Part shown: positions 1 through 9,207 of the stretch, one piece after another
Layout of the letters: each line of letters begins with the position of its first letter
Position numbering within the stretch: the stretch's first letter is position 1
Source: JAHECQ01 sp963775125
Lineage (GTDB): Bacteria > Actinomycetota > Acidimicrobiia > Acidimicrobiales > SZUA-35
Length of the DNA stretch: 64,000 bases
Direction of reading: 5' to 3'
Assembly (NCBI GenBank): GCA_963775125.1
Contig: CAVZHQ010000007.1
Location: 992,001-1,056,000 of the forward strand
Notes under the pieces: generated by a model
What the model saw: only the letters and a program-made list of their open reading frames with translations
Told to the model about the DNA's origin: nothing
Databases searched by the model: none
Position numbers and translations under genes: made by a program

Positions 1-2
1 AC

Positions 3-1658
3 ATGGGTCTGATGCGACGCAACGTCGGTCAGCTCACCTTGGCCGCCGGCATGGCCAACGATGTGATCGGCTGGATCATCCTCGGCCTCGTCGCCGGGCT
101 TGCCCAAGCCGACAGCATCGAGATCGGCCAACTCGCCCTGACCCTCGGTGGGGTCGTGCTCTTCTTCGTCGCGGCGTTCACCATCGGACAGAAGCTGGTC
201 GACTTCAGCCTTCGCCGGGTGCGTATGGCGGGCGACGACCCCGTGAAGGCCACCACGGTCGTCGTCGTCACTGCGTTGACGTTCGGGGTCATTACCCAGT
301 GGCTCCACGTCGAAGCCGTGTTGGGCGCCTTCGTCGCCGGTGTGATCATCGCCCGCTCCCGCTTCGCCGAGCACGGGCTCATCAAACCGCTCGAGACGAT
401 GACGTCAGCGGTCTTCGGTCCGATCTTCTTCGTGACCGCCGGCTTGCGGGTCGACCTCGGGTTACTGAACGACGCCAACACGTTGTTGTGGGCCGCGTTG
501 GTGGTTGCCGGCGCTAGTGCCTCCAAATTCATCGGGGCCATCGCGGGAGCGCGACTCGGAGCCCTCACGGGTCGGGAAGGCGTGGCGCTCGGCATCGGTT
601 TGAATGCTCGTGGGGCGCTCGAGATCGTGATCGCGGCGTTGGGCCTGTCGTTGGGCGTGTTGAATCAGAGCTCGTACGCCGTGGTGGTCCTGATGGCGAT
701 GGCGACATCGATGGCGGCGCCGCCGCTCCTTCGGGCGGTTCTCGCCAACTTCGAGGGGACTCCGGCGGAACGCACTCGGCTCGATCAAGAGGAGGCGCTT
801 GCCGCCAACTCGATCGTCACAGGCGGCCGCTTGCTCATCCCGTCGCGCGGAGGGGTGGCGTCGCTGGTGGCCGCGCAGATCGTCGGGCTGGTCTGGCCCG
901 AGGGAACCCGTGTGACGCTGGTGACGGTCGGTGAGCAGGAGTTCGACCGTCGTCCGTTCGAGGGCGTCCTCTACGGCAAGCAGGTCGACCACCTCCGACT
1001 GCCCACGACCGTTGCGACCAATGGCCCGGTGAGCGCCTTGGTCGATGAGTGTCGGCTGGGCTATTCGGTACTCGTCATGGGGGCATCGGCCACTCGGGAG
1101 ACCGAGACACAAAAGGCGGATTGTGTGATCTCGGAGTTCGTCGACGCCGTGCTCGGTCAGGTGACCGTTTCGGCGGTCGTCGTCCGGCTGCCGCGAGGTC
1201 ATCAGGACCAGCTGCCGTGGGCGTTCGGACGGGCCATCGTGCCGGTGACCGGATCGACGACGTCACGGGGGAGCGCCGAGGTCGCGGCGTACCTGAGCGC
1301 TGCGATCGGTACCCGCCTCCATTTGCTCTACATCGACACCAATCCGGCGACTCGGCATCTCACCGACCTTGCGACCTTCCTCGGCCCCCCGTCGGTCGGT
1401 CGTCAGATCCTCGATGAGACTGCTGCGACCGCCGACAAGTTGGGGGCGAATCACGCAACCGAACTCCGCCATGCCGAAAGTGCGGGCGGTGCCATCCTCG
1501 AATCGGTGGCCGAGCTCGACGCGGACCTGTTGGTGCTGTCTGCGGTTCGGCGAGGTCAGGTCGGCGGGGCACCTCGGTTCGGCAACACCGCGCATTTCCT
1601 GTTGGCCGAGAGTGCAACGACCACCATCGTCGTCGTGGCCGGCGAATCCTCACACTGA
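3..1658 (+). CDS. CPA2-type cation/proton antiporter with C-terminal Usp-like domains, 5' truncated
   Basis: The first 250 or so visible residues form a run of hydrophobic helices typical of the Na+/H+ or K+/H+ exchanger (Kef/CPA2) fold, including the segment NARGALEIVIAALGL. Residues from about 265 to the end are soluble and alternate beta strands with acidic and hydrophobic helices, like tandem universal-stress-protein domains; this arrangement is common in actinobacterial antiporters. It would act in the cytoplasmic membrane in ion and pH homeostasis. A CPA2 membrane domain normally has 10-13 helices, so roughly the first 150 residues lie outside the window and the Met at position 3 is internal. 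A short perfect hairpin at 1660-1674 follows the stop. Confidence 0.8.
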   Translation: MGLMRRNVGQLTLAAGMANDVIGWIILGLVAGLAQADSIEIGQLALTLGGVVLFFVAAFTIGQKLVDFSLRRVRMAGDDPVKATTVVVVTALTFGVITQWLHVEAVLGAFVAGVIIARSRFAEHGLIKPLETMTSAVFGPIFFVTAGLRVDLGLLNDANTLLWAALVVAGASASKFIGAIAGARLGALTGREGVALGIGLNARGALEIVIAALGLSLGVLNQSSYAVVVLMAMATSMAAPPLLRAVLANFEGTPAERTRLDQEEALAANSIVTGGRLLIPSRGGVASLVAAQIVGLVWPEGTRVTLVTVGEQEFDRRPFEGVLYGKQVDHLRLPTTVATNGPVSALVDECRLGYSVLVMGASATRETETQKADCVISEFVDAVLGQVTVSAVVVRLPRGHQDQLPWAFGRAIVPVTGSTTSRGSAEVAAYLSAAIGTRLHLLYIDTNPATRHLTDLATFLGPPSVGRQILDETAATADKLGANHATELRHAESAGGAILESVAELDADLLVLSAVRRGQVGGAPRFGNTAHFLLAESATTTIVVVAGESSH

Positions 1659-1687
1659 CCCAGCGCTGCGCTGGTGCCCGGGCTCAT

Positions 1688-1740
1688 TGATGGCTGGGTT
1701 CACTGATGGCTGGGCTTATTGATGGCTGGGCTTACTGATG
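1688..1740. repeat. 16-bp tandem repeat, about 3.3 copies
   Basis: Units TGATGGCTGGGTTCAC, TGATGGCTGGGCTTAT and TGATGGCTGGGCTTAC run head to tail, followed by a partial copy. The array fills the gap between the convergent antiporter and TauD genes and runs into the TauD stop codon. It looks like recent replication slippage. Confidence 0.85.
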
Positions 1741-2613
1741 ATTGAGGGCCAGCTCGCTCGGGGTGTCCCCGGCGATACGGGTGTGCCACATGCGCCGTGG
1801 CTGAGACAGATCGAACGGCGTCGCCCGATGCATCAGCCGACGGTTGTCCCAGACGACTGCATCGCCGACGGTCCACTGATGATGGTAGGAGTTCGCCTCG
1901 ACGCACGCCCCCTCGTTGAGCGCATCGATCAACGCCTCTGACTCGTCAGGGGTCAGGCCGGGGATGTCGTGGGCGTGACGACCAACGTTCAGGTTCGGCA
2001 GGCCCGTCACCGGGTGCAGCTTGACCAACGGCCGGAGGGGGACCTCGAGATCGTGATAGCCGTACTGGTCGTACCCGCCCTTCTCGTTCGTCTTCGACGG
2101 CAGATAGCCGGCACGACCCTGGCTGTAGTAGAGCGAGTGATAGGCCGAGAGATCGGCGATGCGGTCCTTGGTCTCGGCATCGAGCACCTCGTAGGAGTAC
2201 CGCATGTCGGCGAAGCCGGTGGCGGCTCCCTCGGTCGGGACGATTTCGGCGGAGAAGACCGCCCCCTTGGCTTGCAGGGGCATGTACGTGCTGTCGTGAT
2301 GCCAACCCTCGTTGCCGCGGATCGACTTGACGATGTCGTCGTCGGCTTCGCGATGGATCGTTCCGTCCTTCCCGATGTTGGAGATCGGCGCGGCGGTGAA
2401 CTCGAGGTCGCCGAAGCGGCGAGCGAACGCATCCTGCTCATCCCGAGTCAGGTGCTGTGCCGGAAAGATGAGCAAACCCCGATCGATCCAGGCGTCGTAC
2501 AGCGCATTCCACGAAACGTCGTCGATGGATCGAAGGTCGATGTTGGTGACGACGGCACCGAAGGTGACGTCGGGCAAAGGAGCGAGTTCGAACGTCATGT
2601 GCGTGTTCCCCAT
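1732..2613 (-). CDS. TauD/TfdA family Fe(II)/2-oxoglutarate dioxygenase
   Basis: 293 residues, the usual length for this family. The metal site is visible as H-x-D in WHHDSTY (about residues 104-110), with a distal His in DNRRLMHRATPFD near residue 262 and the 2-oxoglutarate-binding Arg shortly after in QPRRMWHTR. The family couples decarboxylation of 2-oxoglutarate to hydroxylation of a small substrate such as a sulfonate, a phenoxyacetate or an N-alkylated compound; the substrate cannot be told here. It points away from the CoA transferase and oxidoreductase genes at 2.7-5 kb and has no obvious operon partner. Confidence 0.85.
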   Translation of the reverse strand: MGNTHMTFELAPLPDVTFGAVVTNIDLRSIDDVSWNALYDAWIDRGLLIFPAQHLTRDEQDAFARRFGDLEFTAAPISNIGKDGTIHREADDDIVKSIRGNEGWHHDSTYMPLQAKGAVFSAEIVPTEGAATGFADMRYSYEVLDAETKDRIADLSAYHSLYYSQGRAGYLPSKTNEKGGYDQYGYHDLEVPLRPLVKLHPVTGLPNLNVGRHAHDIPGLTPDESEALIDALNEGACVEANSYHHQWTVGDAVVWDNRRLMHRATPFDLSQPRRMWHTRIAGDTPSELALNHQ

Positions 2614-2661
2614 GCCCGGAGGCTACGACCGGCGTCGTGACGGGGTCAAAGAGGGGGCAGG

Positions 2662-3912
2662 TCAGCCGCTGACGACTCGATCTTCGACCAACCCTTCGAT
2701 CTCTGCCTCGGACAGTCCGGCCTCGGTCAGGACCGCTCGGGTGTGTTCGCCCAGCTCGGGCGCTCGTCCTCGGATCGTGACATCCGCTCCGTGGAGGTGG
2801 AAGGGGGCGGCGACGGTATGGAACGGCCCCGACGGGTGATCGTCGATGAGTTGGAGACCGCCGAGCTCATGCAGCGTGGGGTCATCGATGAGCGACTCGA
2901 CGGATTGGACCGGTCCCCAGGTCAGGCCGGTGGCGTCGAGCCGAGCCGCCCAACGGTCACGGGGCTCGGAGGCAAAGATGACGTCACATTCGGCGATGAG
3001 AGCCGCGGCGTTCTCACGCCGGGCGAGAATCGTCCCGAAGCGGGGATCATCGACCCATTCCGGATGACCGACGCACTCGGCGAAGGCCGGCCAGAAGTCC
3101 CTGGGACCGGGCATGCAAAGGGCGATCCATCGATCGTCGGAACATCGGAACCGGCAGGTGAGCGGTGATGGCCACTCGGACCTGGGCCAGCGGTCGGGAC
3201 CCGTGCCGGCGACGAGGGTCACGGACAGGTCACTGGCGATCGTCCACGTCGCGACCTGCATGAGCGCAACCTCGACCGGAGCCACCTGGCCGGTCGTGTC
3301 TCGAAGCCGTAGCGCAGCCAACGTGGCCGCGAGCAACGCGAGGGCCGAGGTGTGGTCGCCTTGACCTGGCCGGAACGCGGGTGGTGCACCGTTGGGTTCG
3401 CTCACGAGCGATTGCACGCCGCCCCGGGCGAAGAACGCCGTCATGTCGTAGGCCAGGCGGGCGGCGTCATCGCCGCGAGTTCCGTAGCCGGACAGCGACG
3501 CGTGGATGCATCGTGGTGCAACCGATGCCAGATCCTCCGCCGAGAGCGAGTATCTGGCCATGCGATCCGCGGTCAGATTCGTGACGAACACGTCGGCTGA
3601 TTGGGCGAGCCGGTGCACCAACGCGACGCCCTCGGGTTGAGAAAGGTCGACCGCGATGCCGCGCTTTCCCCGATTGTCGAGTTCGAAGTACGGATCGGGG
3701 CCAGGCCCGTCGATCACTGAATTCCGGAGAATGTCCCCGGTCAACGGTTCGACCTTCACGACACTCGCCCCGAGATCTGCCATCAGCGCCGCCATCGACG
3801 GGGCAGCGATCATGTTGGCAACCTCGAGCACGCGCACGCCCGCGAGAGGCGCGCCTCCTGCGGCCGCGGGTGGGCCTCCCTCGGTTGGTCCTGTTTCCTG
3901 GGGCGCAGACAT
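2662..3912 (-). CDS. CaiB/BaiF family (class III) CoA-transferase
   Basis: 416 residues starting MSAPQETG. A much longer upstream open frame exists but is antisense to the next gene. The N-terminal part has the family Rossmann segment (LAGVRVLEVANMIAAPSMAA, then LGASVVKVEPL). The Asp in AYDMTAFFARGG matches the catalytic Asp that forms the aspartyl-CoA anhydride in this family. Relatives move CoA between carboxylic acids or racemise 2-methylacyl-CoA. The setting of acyl-CoA and ring-cleavage genes suggests activation of a carboxylic intermediate. Divergent from the luciferase-like gene with only 45 bp between starts, so the promoters must be interleaved. Confidence 0.85.
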   Translation of the reverse strand: MSAPQETGPTEGGPPAAAGGAPLAGVRVLEVANMIAAPSMAALMADLGASVVKVEPLTGDILRNSVIDGPGPDPYFELDNRGKRGIAVDLSQPEGVALVHRLAQSADVFVTNLTADRMARYSLSAEDLASVAPRCIHASLSGYGTRGDDAARLAYDMTAFFARGGVQSLVSEPNGAPPAFRPGQGDHTSALALLAATLAALRLRDTTGQVAPVEVALMQVATWTIASDLSVTLVAGTGPDRWPRSEWPSPLTCRFRCSDDRWIALCMPGPRDFWPAFAECVGHPEWVDDPRFGTILARRENAAALIAECDVIFASEPRDRWAARLDATGLTWGPVQSVESLIDDPTLHELGGLQLIDDHPSGPFHTVAAPFHLHGADVTIRGRAPELGEHTRAVLTEAGLSEAEIEGLVEDRVVSG

Positions 3913-3957
3913 GCTTGAATTCTCGCAGCAATCGCCACCAATCAGTGAAGGACCGCC

Positions 3958-4998
3958 ATGTCGCTCAGGTTCGGGGTATTCGACCAGCTGGAACATCCCG
4001 GCGGCCTGCCGCTCAACGAGCTGTACCGCCACCGCATCAACCTCGCGGTTCGGGCTGAAGAGGCCGGGTTCTGGGGGTGGCACAAGTCCGAGCACCACCT
4101 GATTCCTCTCGACGCAGCTCCGAGCATCAATGTGTTCCTGGCAGCGGTCATCGAGCGGACATCGACGATCCGCATCGGATCCCTCGTCCACCTCCTGCCC
4201 TTCTACCATCCGCTGCGGTTGTTCGAGGAGCTCTGCATGCTCGACCACTTGTCCGAGGGCAGGCTCGAGATCGGCTTCGGCAAGGGGATCAGCCCACCTG
4301 AGCATGTGTTGTGGGGTCTCGATGCCGCCGAGGCCGACGCGAAGACGACCGAGACACTCGACATCATCCTGCGGGCAATGGCGTCGACGTCCGACTCGTT
4401 CAGCTTCGAGGGCCGCTTCTACCACTACGACGATGTCCCGCTCGAGGTCGGTCCGTACCAGAGGCCGCATCCACCCCTGTGGCGTCCGGGCACGCTCGAG
4501 ACAGCCGCCCGCATGGGTGCTCGGACCATGGCCGCCGGTCCGCTGATGGCGGTCGCCGGCGCCGTCGCTCGATATTACGAGTTGTTCAACGCGGACGGTC
4601 CGTGCGCCGGACCTGAGCCGATGATCGGCGGGGTTCGCAAGATCATTGTTGCCCCCACCGATGCCGAAGCCGATGCCATCGGCAGGCGGGCGTGGGTCGC
4701 CTACTCCGAACACCTGACGAGACTGTTTCGCCGCTTCGGGATGCTTCCTCCGGGGGATCCGACGCTCGGCGGCGACTACGACCTGGCCAAGTCGGTTCAG
4801 GCGGTGGTCGTCGGCTCGCCCTCGACCGTGCTCGACCACTGCCAACAGTTCGAGGCGGAGGCGGGTACCGACTACTTCGTCGGCGGGTTCACCTGGGGAG
4901 ATCTGTCACCGCACGAGACCACACGATCCTTCGACCTCTTCGCCGAGCACATCGTGCAGCCGATGAAGGCGGAACTGGTAACGGGCTCAGCCGGCTGA
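3958..4998 (+). CDS. luciferase-like (LLM class) flavin-dependent oxidoreductase
   Basis: 346 residues beginning MSLRFGVFDQLEHPGG, a TIM-barrel protein of the bacterial luciferase family. The segments WGWHKSEHHLIP, RIGSLVHLLPFYHPLRLFEE and GRLEIGFGKGISPPE are typical of the subgroup that uses FMN or F420 to oxidise or monooxygenate alkanes, sulfonates, amines and similar substrates. Reaction and cofactor cannot be settled from sequence alone. The 3' end overlaps the end of the convergent gene at 4987 by 12 bp. Confidence 0.8.
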   Translation: MSLRFGVFDQLEHPGGLPLNELYRHRINLAVRAEEAGFWGWHKSEHHLIPLDAAPSINVFLAAVIERTSTIRIGSLVHLLPFYHPLRLFEELCMLDHLSEGRLEIGFGKGISPPEHVLWGLDAAEADAKTTETLDIILRAMASTSDSFSFEGRFYHYDDVPLEVGPYQRPHPPLWRPGTLETAARMGARTMAAGPLMAVAGAVARYYELFNADGPCAGPEPMIGGVRKIIVAPTDAEADAIGRRAWVAYSEHLTRLFRRFGMLPPGDPTLGGDYDLAKSVQAVVVGSPSTVLDHCQQFEAEAGTDYFVGGFTWGDLSPHETTRSFDLFAEHIVQPMKAELVTGSAG

Positions 4999-5469
4999 GC
5001 CAAGATCCTCGTTGTGGGCCAGGAACATCAGGTCTGCGCCGCGTTGCCGATGGCGCACGATCAGGGCCAGGACCTCGAGCCCACGTTCACGCACGACTTC
5101 GGCCGCATCAGGAGGCGCTCCATCCTTGAAAGCTCCGTCCTTGAAGGCTCCGTCCTTGAACGACATGATCAGCTGCACGTAGGCGTGCGAGCGTTCGATG
5201 AGCACGGGGTGCTCGTCCTGAAGGTGCTTGGCTGCGTGCGCCAGGTGCGGTGAATCGGTGGCGATGTTGCTCAAGAATTCACCGGGGGCCTCGGACTCGG
5301 CGGCGTGCGCGGCGATGCAGTCCACCACGGAACTGGCCGCTTCGAGCACACGATCCGACCAAGGACCGAAGTCGGCCGCAGGCGACGACAGCGCGTGCTC
5401 GAGTTCCAACGTCGTGCGATACAGGCTGGCGCGGCGCCCCCGGACCCGTTCGATCTCCTGGCCGGTCAC
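4987..5469 (-). CDS. small helical, possibly hemerythrin-like protein with FKDGA repeat
   Basis: 160 residues from a GTG start whose first four bases overlap the stop of the upstream PPOX gene (GTGA), so the pair is translationally coupled. The protein is helical with His/Glu groups (LEHAL, HLAHAAKHLQDEH, VRHRQRG, LAHNEDLG) resembling a hemerythrin-type di-iron four-helix bundle. That is only a resemblance, since the full HxxxE/HxxxH pattern is not clear. A perfect FKDGA x3 repeat (bases near 5126-5164) sits in the C-terminal half and looks like a recent 15-bp triplication inserted in a loop. Confidence 0.55.
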   Translation of the reverse strand: MTGQEIERVRGRRASLYRTTLELEHALSSPAADFGPWSDRVLEAASSVVDCIAAHAAESEAPGEFLSNIATDSPHLAHAAKHLQDEHPVLIERSHAYVQLIMSFKDGAFKDGAFKDGAPPDAAEVVRERGLEVLALIVRHRQRGADLMFLAHNEDLGSAG

Positions 5470-5894
5470 GCACCACCCCCGATCCAGGGCCCGTGCCCCC
5501 CGATTCGGTCGACGCTGACCCGCACGACGACTGCGGTCGGCGAGTCCCGCAAGGCAAGCGGATGCCGTCGAAGGCCGGTGTACTTCATCGCCAGTTGGTC
5601 CATCAGCACCGGGTCGGGGCCTGGTTCGATGACGGCCCGACCATGGACGACGAGATGCCGTTGGAACCCCCGCTCGCTGCGCTCGGTGTCCTCGACCGAC
5701 AGGATCACCTTGGGGTTGGCGGCGAGGTTCCGGGCCTTGATGCTGTTCCCCGCCGTACCGAACAGGATCTGGTCGTCGCGCGCAATGACCCAGACAACCG
5801 ACACCTGAGGACTCCCATCGGGGTTCATCGTCCACACGTGAGCCACGGCGTCGGTACCGAGAAGCGCCTGCAGCGGGGCAGAGATGACGTTCAT
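5466..5894 (-). CDS. PPOX-class (pyridoxamine-oxidase-like) F420/FMN-binding protein
   Basis: 142 residues from an ATG (MNVISAPLQ) preceded by a good GGAGGG ribosome site 4 nt away; an earlier Met 19 codons upstream lacks one. Strands such as VWTMNPDGSPQVSVVWVI, DDQILFGTA and KARNLAANPKVILSV match the split-barrel flavin- or F420-binding fold of PPOX-class enzymes, many of which reduce heme products or aromatic compounds with F420H2. Coupled to the downstream hemerythrin-like gene. The nearby luciferase-like enzyme at 3958-4998 is another potential F420 user. Confidence 0.75.
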   Translation of the reverse strand: MNVISAPLQALLGTDAVAHVWTMNPDGSPQVSVVWVIARDDQILFGTAGNSIKARNLAANPKVILSVEDTERSERGFQRHLVVHGRAVIEPGPDPVLMDQLAMKYTGLRRHPLALRDSPTAVVVRVSVDRIGGHGPWIGGGA

Positions 5895-6068
5895 ATGGCC
5901 CTCCGGACGGTGGTCCGCAGTTAAGGGGATCGGCTTCGGCCGCTGATCCAACCTCGGTATCCAAGACGTCTGTGCCGATCGAGCGGCCGTGGTTGGAGTA
6001 TGTGACCGCCCAACCAGAGCGTCAAGGAAGAACTGGCACGCTGACCTTCAGGACCGGGAGCAGACCGC

Positions 6069-6956
6069 TCAGCGCCGCCCGTCGTTCGGGATGAGGCGAT
6101 CGGTGAAGCCGACGTTCAGGCCGAACGAGTCGTCCCGGTTGATCCAGAATGCATCTGCCGATCGACGTTCGAGTCGCTGCCCCTTCGCCTCCAGGAACGC
6201 GGCCGCGGCCCCGAGATCCGACGTTGCGAAGACGATCTCGTGGACCCCCTCGCCGTTCTGCGCCAGGTCATCACCGGCAACCGTGGCACCGTCGACGGGC
6301 TGGATGGCCTGAATCACGGTCTCTTCGCCGACCGCCCAGAACGCACGTCGGGCGCCGCCGGCCTCCTCTTCGTGCAACAGCACGCCGCCGAGGGCCTCGC
6401 CGTAGAGCCTTGACGCATCCTCGAGGTTCTCCAACAAGACACTGATGAACGCGGTCCGCTGAATTCCCAAGGGGTGCTCATTGCGCCAGAACGCATCGGA
6501 CCAACCGGCATCGAGGCGGGGGTCGGGTGCGAAGCCGGGCTCACAGAACTCCCAGAGCGCCCGCGTGTCCTTCGGGTGCGTCCACACCGCCACCTGGACC
6601 CGGGGGTCGGTGACCGGCTTGCCGGTGAGGCCGACCTGGCGGATGCCGTGGTCGGCCAGATGGGCCGAACACGCGGCAATGTCATCGACGTACCAGGCGA
6701 TGGAGTGCAGCCGATTACCGAACCGGGTCTTGAACTTGCCGAGCGGGGACTGGCTGTCCTCGGGCGCGGTGGAGGGCATGATCGGTTCCATCACCATGTC
6801 GCTGATCACCAGCAGCGACGCGGTTCGGCGCGCGGCCTTTTCGTAGCCGTGATAGAAGCGAACGCAGCCGAAGATGTCGTCGTACCATCGGTCGACAGCC
6901 TCGAGATCCTCGACGAGGTGGCCCAGGTGGAACAGTTTTCCGACGGCGTAGTCCAT
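6069..6956 (-). CDS. VOC (glyoxalase/extradiol dioxygenase) superfamily protein, two modules
   Basis: 295 residues from MDYAVGKLFHLGHLVEDL. Two beta-alpha-beta-beta-beta halves are visible: one from residue 8 (HLGHLVEDLEAVDRWYDDIFG), the other from about 165 (RTAFISVLLENLEDASRLYGEALGG). His and Glu residues on the first and later strands (FHLGH, LHSIAWYV, EIVFATSD) could bind a metal. The family includes glyoxalases and ring-cleaving dioxygenases; given the neighbourhood a role in aromatic or acyl-CoA metabolism is a fair guess. Divergent from the hemolysin-III gene. Confidence 0.7.
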   Translation of the reverse strand: MDYAVGKLFHLGHLVEDLEAVDRWYDDIFGCVRFYHGYEKAARRTASLLVISDMVMEPIMPSTAPEDSQSPLGKFKTRFGNRLHSIAWYVDDIAACSAHLADHGIRQVGLTGKPVTDPRVQVAVWTHPKDTRALWEFCEPGFAPDPRLDAGWSDAFWRNEHPLGIQRTAFISVLLENLEDASRLYGEALGGVLLHEEEAGGARRAFWAVGEETVIQAIQPVDGATVAGDDLAQNGEGVHEIVFATSDLGAAAAFLEAKGQRLERRSADAFWINRDDSFGLNVGFTDRLIPNDGRR

Positions 6957-7074
6957 CGCGGGGACCCTACTACCCGACGCGAACACCCAAGACGAGTGAA
7001 GCCCCCATAGGGGCTCGAGGTAGGTAGGGATCGCCCCGATCACCGAGGGCGTCATCAGGAGTTGAGTAACCCTC

Positions 7075-7773
7075 ATGACCGCCTTGATCCTCCACTCAAG
7101 ATTCGAATTCGGCGAGATCCACGACGTCCTGACGCACCCCGTCTACGGACCCCGCCCCCGGTTGCGGGGACGCCTCCACCAGGTGGCGGCAATCGCCTCG
7201 GTGCCGGCGGGGGTGCATCTGGTGACCCAGTCTTCAGCCTCGGGTGCACGAAGTGTCGCCCTGGTCTACGCCATCAGCTGGACCCTGATGTTCACCACGA
7301 GCGCCTGCTACCACCGGTTGGCCCAGAGCCCCACCGCACGGTTCTGGATGAGGCGTCTCGACCACTCGATGATCTTCGTCCACCTGGCGGGGGCGACCAC
7401 TCCGGTGGCGATCCTCGGCGTTCCCGGGCCGGCGGGTCGACTGATGCTGCTGTTCACCTGGATCGGGGCCTTCGTCGGAGTCGGCCTGAAGATGACGCAG
7501 CTCACGGTGCTCCAGGACCCGTGCCCCTGGCTGTTCCCCCTCCTCGGCACCCTTCCGGTCCTGACCACGCCCACACTCGCCATCGGTCATGGCCTCGATG
7601 TGGCCGCCTTGATGGTCGGATCGGCAGTGATGTACGGGATCGGAGCTGTCTGCTTCGCCAAGAAGTCCCCGGATCCGGTGCCGACGGTGTTCGGGTACCA
7701 CGAGGTCTGGCACCTCTTCACCCTGCTCGGCGGTGTCTGCCAGTTCGCCCTCATGCTTCAGCTCGCCGTTTGA
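7075..7773 (+). CDS. hemolysin III / PAQR family membrane protein
   Basis: 232 residues with seven probable membrane helices. The conserved family residues are present: the Ser/His pair in TTSACYHRL (near residue 82), the Asp/His in RRLDHSMIF, and a late His pair in GYHEVWHLF (about residues 208-216). These line up with the zinc-binding Asp and three His of PAQR proteins. The biological role of the bacterial members is unclear; some are annotated as channel-forming hemolysins. The start codon lies 2 bp inside an upward extension of the divergent VOC frame, so the true VOC start is further in. Confidence 0.8.
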   Translation: MTALILHSRFEFGEIHDVLTHPVYGPRPRLRGRLHQVAAIASVPAGVHLVTQSSASGARSVALVYAISWTLMFTTSACYHRLAQSPTARFWMRRLDHSMIFVHLAGATTPVAILGVPGPAGRLMLLFTWIGAFVGVGLKMTQLTVLQDPCPWLFPLLGTLPVLTTPTLAIGHGLDVAALMVGSAVMYGIGAVCFAKKSPDPVPTVFGYHEVWHLFTLLGGVCQFALMLQLAV

Positions 7774-7786
7774 ACGGCGGGCTGAA

Positions 7787-9151
7787 TCAGCGAGGGTCGT
7801 CGAGCCGACGAGCGTCGCGGGTGACCCGGTGGAGTTCCCACCGATCGGGGAGCCCTTTGAACTCGTGGAGTCCCCTCGGTTCGAAGGTGATGCCCGAACC
7901 TGCGACCAGGCCCCGGACGACGCCCGAGACGACGATGTCATCGGGCTCGGCAACGGTCAGCATCCGCGATGCGAGATGCACCGCCACCCCGCTGATGTCG
8001 CCCGCCCGCCGTTCCACCTCGCCGGTGTGGATGGCGATGCGCAACTGCACATCGTTGCGCCGCAGTGCTTCTCGAAGGTCGACCGCAGCTCGAATGGCGA
8101 CGGCGGGGCCGTCGAACTTGATCAGGTAGCCATCTCCGAGGTTCTTCAGCGCCGTCCCTCCGTGCCGTTCGACCTCGCTGATGGTGACCGCATCGTGCTG
8201 GTCGAGAACGGTCCGCCACCGAGTGTCGCCCAGGCGCGTGGCGGTAGCGGTCGAGTCGACGATGTCGGTGAACATCACGGTCAGCAATTCGCGTTCGCTC
8301 GGCCGGGTCGTATGCGTGCCGAGCAGGAACCGCTCGATTTCGTCGACGACCCGGTCGGCATCACCTGACCACCAGTAGTTGTCGGTGCCTGAAAGCTCGA
8401 CCAGCTGCGCCGACTCGATCTGCTGGGCAAGCCAGCGAGCTCCCTCGACCGGCCACCAGGCGTTGTCGGTCCGATGCAACACCAGGGTCGGGCACCGAAC
8501 GCTCGGCACGATGTGGCGCACGTCGATGTCGCCGAGCATCCGCATGAGCGCCAGGCCCGCCTGCGGCGAGGCCTGTTTCCGCCGGGACCGTGCGTACCAG
8601 TGGTACCACCAGGGATCGTGGGCGGTGGCCGGGATATGCGGTTCGCCTCCGGCGCCGGTGGACCACAATTCGACGATCCCGTCGAGGTCGGGGAGCCAGG
8701 TGTCGTGATCGAAACCGAACGGGTAGTCGTCTTTCGCAGTGAGGCGCGGGCCGGTGTTGGCGAGGATGAGCGCCTTGGTCCGATCGGGCAGACTCGCCGC
8801 GTAGAGCAGGGCGATCGGTCCGCCCTCGTGCGTGCCGAAGAGCACGGGATTGTCGGCGCCTGTTGCGTCGGCAATGGCAGCGACGTCTCGCACCCAGATC
8901 TCGGGCGTTGCAACCTCCGACGTCGGGTCGTGGTCGGACAATCCAATGCCCCGCTTGTCGAAGCTGATCACTCGGGCGAAGGAAGCGAGTCGGTTGAGTC
9001 GGCCGGCAATGGCCGGAACATCCCAGCGGGCCTCCAGTGGCGTTGCCCACTCGTCGATGAGGATGAGATCGAGCGGCCCGTCGCCAACGACCTGATAGGC
9101 GAGGTTGAGCCCGTCGACCTTGGCGTAGCGGATCGGCGGCGGCGACGACAC
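7787..9151 (-). CDS. alpha/beta-hydrolase fused to class III adenylate/guanylate cyclase domain
   Basis: 454 residues from a GTG (VSSPPPIRYAKVDGLNLAYQ). Residues 1-265 are an alpha/beta hydrolase: a nucleophile elbow is expected around GTHEGG, which has Glu instead of Ser, with a late His missing from its usual place, so the hydrolase may be non-catalytic. Residues 275-440 are a class III nucleotide cyclase domain (VMFTDIVDSTATATRLGD, then LKNLGDGYLIKFDGPAVAIRAA). Metal-binding Asp residues occur in FTDIVDS and the substrate segment in GDGYLIKF. This fusion is widespread in actinobacteria; the hydrolase part probably senses a ligand and the cyclase makes cAMP. Confidence 0.85.
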   Translation of the reverse strand: MSSPPPIRYAKVDGLNLAYQVVGDGPLDLILIDEWATPLEARWDVPAIAGRLNRLASFARVISFDKRGIGLSDHDPTSEVATPEIWVRDVAAIADATGADNPVLFGTHEGGPIALLYAASLPDRTKALILANTGPRLTAKDDYPFGFDHDTWLPDLDGIVELWSTGAGGEPHIPATAHDPWWYHWYARSRRKQASPQAGLALMRMLGDIDVRHIVPSVRCPTLVLHRTDNAWWPVEGARWLAQQIESAQLVELSGTDNYWWSGDADRVVDEIERFLLGTHTTRPSERELLTVMFTDIVDSTATATRLGDTRWRTVLDQHDAVTISEVERHGGTALKNLGDGYLIKFDGPAVAIRAAVDLREALRRNDVQLRIAIHTGEVERRAGDISGVAVHLASRMLTVAEPDDIVVSGVVRGLVAGSGITFEPRGLHEFKGLPDRWELHRVTRDARRLDDPR

Positions 9152-9207
9152 GGCTAGACCGTTTCGGGCGAGACGCCGAGATTCGGGTGGTAGGCCACCT
9201 GGGGACT

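Noticed and set aside
1688..1740. Tandem repeat as a CRISPR array
   Set aside because: Units are contiguous 16-mers without spacers, and no cas genes exist in the window.
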